From NCBI GenBank assembly GCA_946549155.1, contig CAMNQN010000058.1, positions 1 through 15,189 on the forward strand: a stretch of DNA of 15,189 nucleotides, read 5' to 3'. Below the pieces are notes generated by a model. The model searched no databases, was not told where the DNA came from, and was given only the letters and a program-made list of their open reading frames with translations. Positions 12,579-15,189 of this stretch are shown piece after piece; the first letter of the stretch is position 1, and every line of letters starts with the position of its first letter. The DNA is from an uncultured Lachnospiraceae bacterium. GTDB taxonomy: Bacteria; Bacillota; Clostridia; Lachnospirales; Lachnospiraceae. The position numbers were made by a program, and so were the translations under genes.

Positions 12579-14963
12579 CTATTTTGAACAGTGGTCCCAA
12601 AATTCTTTGATTTTTTCTTCTATCGTATCCAGCCTGCACACCTGATAATCAGACCACTCCCGGGGAAACATCTGCCGATACCGGTATTGGACAAACCTCT
12701 CATCCAGCAGCAGAATGATTCCCTGATCCTCCTCCGTACGGATAACCCGGCCCGCAGCCTGCAGCACCTTATTCATGCCCGGGCAGAGATAGGCATAGCG
12801 AAACCCGTCTCCGCCGGATTTATCAAAATAATTTTTCAGTATCTCCCGCTCATTACAGACCTGCGGCAGTCCGGTTCCCACAAGGATGGCCCCGATCAGG
12901 CGGTCCCGCTTCAGATCGATGCCCTCCCCGAAAAAGCTTCCCATCACGCAAAACCCCACCAGGCTTTCCTCCCGGTTTTCCTGAAACGCCTTCAGAAATT
13001 CTTCTCTCTGAAGCTCCGTCATCCGGCTCGTCTGACAGAGCAGCTCTGTGTGCGCGGGCTTCAGCCCATGGAACGCCTCCGCCACATCCTCCATCATCCG
13101 GTAGGAGGAAAAAAACACCAGATAATTTCCCCGTTTCCCCTCCACCGCCGCCCGGATATAAGCTGCGATTTTACGGTACTCCGCAGGGCCGCGGTTCGTA
13201 TAACGGCTGCTGGTATCCTGCCCCACCAGAACCAGTTTTCTTTTCTGATCAAAGCAGGAGCTGGCATACACGGCGTAATCATCCGCTGCCCGGCTCAGCA
13301 GGCTCTTATAATAATCAATGGGCAGCAGCGTAGCCGAAAAAAAGATCGTGCTGTTTCCCTTGTCCAGGCATTCCTGAATATTCACGGAAGGATCCACGCA
13401 GTACAGCTTCAGCTTAAACCGGCCATCTTCCTCCAGCTCCGTATACACCACATAGCAGTCATCCAGCCGGTCACAGATATCCAGGAAACTTCGAATCTGA
13501 AAATAGAAGTCCAAAACATGATCGTTCAATTCCCGGGTTTTGGAATCCTCCAGAAATTTTTCCATAATACCACATAAATTCATAAGGGTCACCGGAAACA
13601 TTCCTACATTTTCCAATATCTCATAGTTTTCACATTCCCGCTTCAATCCCAGAAGATACTGATTGCACCGCTCCAGAGCCCGGCTCATCTTCCTGCTGAC
13701 ATCCTTCACTTCCCGTTTCAGCGCAAGAAAATCCTCCTTATAAAGCTGGGCGCTGAACATATCCCGCCCCCGCTCCACCAGATTATGGGCTTCGTCGATG
13801 AGAAGCAGATAATCCCCCTTCACATTCTCAGCGAAGAAGCGTTTCAGGTGCGCCCTTGGGTCAAACACATAATTGTAATCACAGATCACTGCGTCCACCC
13901 ACAGGGAAACATCCAGGGACAGCTCAAAGGGGCAGACCATCCATTTATCCGCCTGAGCCTCCAGCTCCTCCCGTCCGAAGGTCTCCTGGGTGGTAATCAT
14001 ATCAAAAACCGCATCATTGATCCGGTCAAAATGCCCCCTGGCATAGGGACAGGCATCCGGATTACACTCCGTCTCCTCGCAGCGGCAGATTTTTTCCTTC
14101 GCGGTCAGCGTCACCGTCTTGTACCGCAGCCCCTGCTGCTTTAAGAGAGCGAAAGCTTCCTCCGCCACTGTGCGGGCGATGGTCTTGGCCGTGAGATAAA
14201 ACAGCTTATCCCCCAGCCCCTCCCCTACGGCCTTAACGGCAGGAAATATGGTGGAAATCGTTTTTCCCGCTCCTGTCGGAGCCTGAATAAACAGCTTTTT
14301 TTTCCTGGCAATGGTGCGGTACACCGCCGCCGCCAAATCCCTCTGTCCCTCTCTGTAGGGAAAGGGAAACTCGATCTGCCGGATGGATTCTTTTCGCGTT
14401 TCTCTCCATCGAAGCTGCCAGGACGCCCATTTCCGGTATTCCTCTAAAACAGAAAAAAACCATTCTTCCAGCTTCTCAAAGGAATAGGTCTCCCTGAAGC
14501 GCTTGATCTCCTCCGTCTCTAAATTACAGTAGGTCATCTGTACCGTCATTTCCTTCTGCCCGTTTTCTCTGGCGTACAGATAGGCATAGCATTTCGCCTG
14601 GGCCAGGTGCACACCCACCGGCTCCGTCACATGCTCCAGGCTGCGAAGGACTCCCTTAATCTCGTCCACTGTCACACCATCCTGCTCCTGGATAATACCG
14701 TCCGCCCGGCCCTCCACCGTAATGAAAAAGGGAGGGCCCTCCAGTTTTTCGCGAAACTGCTTCGCATCCGTAGGAAAGGTGCCCGCCAGAGAAACCTCCG
14801 CCTGGTAGGCAGAACCCATCCGCCCCTGAATCTTCCGATGCAGGCGTCCGCCCAGCAGCATAGCGTCCTTATCTGCCATGGCCCCTCTGCGGTTGTCAAT
14901 GTCCCCGGAGCGCAGAATAAATTCCACCAGACTGCGCACAGAAACCCGAATGATCTCCTCCAC
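12579..14963 (-). CDS. PD-(D/E)XK nuclease fused to XPD/DinG-type Fe-S DNA helicase (794 aa)
   Basis: The N-terminal ~185 residues carry an intact RecB/Cas4-like nuclease set: H42 in GRLHRKIQ, D88 in EGRADGI, E101 and K103 in VDEIKG, and Q122-x3-Y126 in HLAQAKCYAYLYA. The rest is a superfamily 2 helicase of the Rad3/XPD/DinG group (COG1199 type). It has Walker A APTGAGKT (228-235), DEAH (390-393), FFSATLLP, and the motif VI stretch QAAGRVIRTEE with the arginine finger. Cysteines for the [4Fe-4S] domain lie between Walker A and DEAH (C293/C295, C300, C305, and C344 in VCPFELSLD). The fusion should unwind 5'-3' and cut single strands, which suggests DNA repair or end processing. The GTG at 14963 is chosen because AGGAGG lies 8 nt before it; an ATG at 15005 adds 14 unlikely residues. 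Confidence 0.88.
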   Translation of the reverse strand: MEEIIRVSVRSLVEFILRSGDIDNRRGAMADKDAMLLGGRLHRKIQGRMGSAYQAEVSLAGTFPTDAKQFREKLEGPPFFITVEGRADGIIQEQDGVTVDEIKGVLRSLEHVTEPVGVHLAQAKCYAYLYARENGQKEMTVQMTYCNLETEEIKRFRETYSFEKLEEWFFSVLEEYRKWASWQLRWRETRKESIRQIEFPFPYREGQRDLAAAVYRTIARKKKLFIQAPTGAGKTISTIFPAVKAVGEGLGDKLFYLTAKTIARTVAEEAFALLKQQGLRYKTVTLTAKEKICRCEETECNPDACPYARGHFDRINDAVFDMITTQETFGREELEAQADKWMVCPFELSLDVSLWVDAVICDYNYVFDPRAHLKRFFAENVKGDYLLLIDEAHNLVERGRDMFSAQLYKEDFLALKREVKDVSRKMSRALERCNQYLLGLKRECENYEILENVGMFPVTLMNLCGIMEKFLEDSKTRELNDHVLDFYFQIRSFLDICDRLDDCYVVYTELEEDGRFKLKLYCVDPSVNIQECLDKGNSTIFFSATLLPIDYYKSLLSRAADDYAVYASSCFDQKRKLVLVGQDTSSRYTNRGPAEYRKIAAYIRAAVEGKRGNYLVFFSSYRMMEDVAEAFHGLKPAHTELLCQTSRMTELQREEFLKAFQENREESLVGFCVMGSFFGEGIDLKRDRLIGAILVGTGLPQVCNEREILKNYFDKSGGDGFRYAYLCPGMNKVLQAAGRVIRTEEDQGIILLLDERFVQYRYRQMFPREWSDYQVCRLDTIEEKIKEFWDHCSK

Positions 14964-14971
14964 CGCAATCC

Positions 14972-14977
14972 CCTCCT
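14972..14977 (-). promoter_or_regulatory. Ribosome binding site that fixes the helicase GTG start
   Basis: AGGAGG on the minus strand, 8 nt before the GTG at 14963. The alternative ATG at 15005 has no comparable site. Confidence 0.75.
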
Positions 14978-15006
14978 TTCTGCCATGCCCGGTTCCTTTT
15001 GGCATC

Positions 15007-15030
15007 CCGCCGGCCTCTCTTTTCCGGCGG
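15007..15030 (-). other. GC-rich hairpin in the helicase leader
   Basis: CCGCCGG (15007-15013) and CCGGCGG (15024-15030) form a perfect 7-bp stem with a 10-nt loop, between the putative promoter and the ribosome binding site. No T-tract follows on the minus strand. On the plus strand it is followed by CTGCCTTGTCTG, also not a terminator tail. Confidence 0.4.
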
Positions 15031-15051
15031 CTGCCTTGTCTGTCTCAAATT

Positions 15052-15080
15052 ATTCTACCCGGAAAGCGGCATTTCGTCTA
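15052..15080 (-). promoter_or_regulatory. Candidate promoter of the helicase operon
   Basis: On the minus strand, TAGACG (15075-15080), a 17-bp spacer and TAGAAT (15052-15057). The -10 matches 5 of 6 and the -35 matches 4 of 6 of the consensus. The remaining DNA to the right edge (15081-15189) holds no ORF I can support on either strand. Confidence 0.35.
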
Positions 15081-15189
15081 TCCCTAAAATCAGATATACC
15101 GGCGGCTGAATAAACCCAGGTTACTGTTCAGGTAAATGTTCTTCGTGTTTGGTTAATTATCAGGACGCAGGAAGGGAAAGCGCGGAGCC

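Noticed and set aside
12493..12639. Longer form of the zinc-ribbon protein starting at 12639
   Set aside because: It would overlap the 3' end of the helicase gene, and the zinc ribbon begins exactly at the ATG with a good ribosome site (12492).
12591..13577. 328-codon + strand ORF opposite the helicase
   Set aside because: It is an antisense shadow of the helicase C-terminal half, with no ribosome site and no domain features.
14964..15005. Helicase start at the ATG 15005
   Set aside because: The GTG at 14963 has AGGAGG at ideal spacing, and the extra 14 residues (MPKGTGHGRKEGIA) are the translation of that ribosome site and leader.
14607..15113. 168-codon + strand ORF that runs past the helicase start
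   Set aside because: Most of it is antisense to the nuclease domain; there is no Shine-Dalgarno and the end beyond 14963 covers the helicase leader and promoter.
1..15189. CRISPR array, prophage, toxin-antitoxin or defence island
   Set aside because: No regularly spaced repeats, no integrase or phage structural genes, and no recognisable defence genes were seen; the XRE-type gene has no toxin-like neighbour.

Overview
The window looks like a chromosomal segment from a Lachnospiraceae-type Clostridium relative (Firmicutes, Clostridia). The reasons are the strong AGGAGG-type ribosome binding sites, AT-rich spacers around moderate-GC genes, tRNA genes without an encoded CCA, a single-chain long PurL, and a serine/acid-rich lipoprotein. 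The assignment is inferred from protein style, not from a marker gene.

Layout. On the + strand at the left are the 3' end of a CcdA-type membrane protein (2-256) and a membrane-anchored TlpA-type thioredoxin (361-1005), together a thiol-disulfide relay across the membrane. Convergent to them is a minus-strand pair: a GTG-started small unknown protein (1729-2001) and endonuclease III (1041-1679). Next come another small unknown protein (2187-2453, minus) and a divergent XRE-type DNA-binding protein (2677-2928, plus). After them is a minus-strand tRNA operon, Val(TAC) then Met(CAT), with a clear promoter and terminator. Then, all on the minus strand, there is an IS200-like/RAYT-type protein with a changed HUH motif (4338-4868), a 41-residue small ORF (4085-4210) and a lipoprotein (3405-4082) that starts two bases after the small ORF's stop.

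The right two thirds (5140-14963, minus strand) is a four-gene run ending in one strong terminator (5068-5113). In transcription order it encodes a fused PD-(D/E)XK nuclease and XPD/DinG-type Fe-S helicase; a zinc-ribbon, single-pass membrane protein with a beta-lactamase-fold domain that has lost its catalytic Ser and Lys; the purine enzyme PurL (1263 aa, glutaminase domain included); and a membrane-anchored CapA-family metallophosphatase-fold protein with Ig-like domains and a cytoplasmic 10-residue tandem repeat. The last three are spaced by only 19-20 nt, so they are probably co-transcribed.

I see no CRISPR array, phage module, toxin-antitoxin pair or obvious defence island. The best candidates for something little described are the pseudo-enzyme at 11161-12492 and its linkage to purL and capA, the nuclease-helicase fusion, the 41-aa coupled small protein, and the lone RAYT-like protein with a hairpin over its ribosome binding site.
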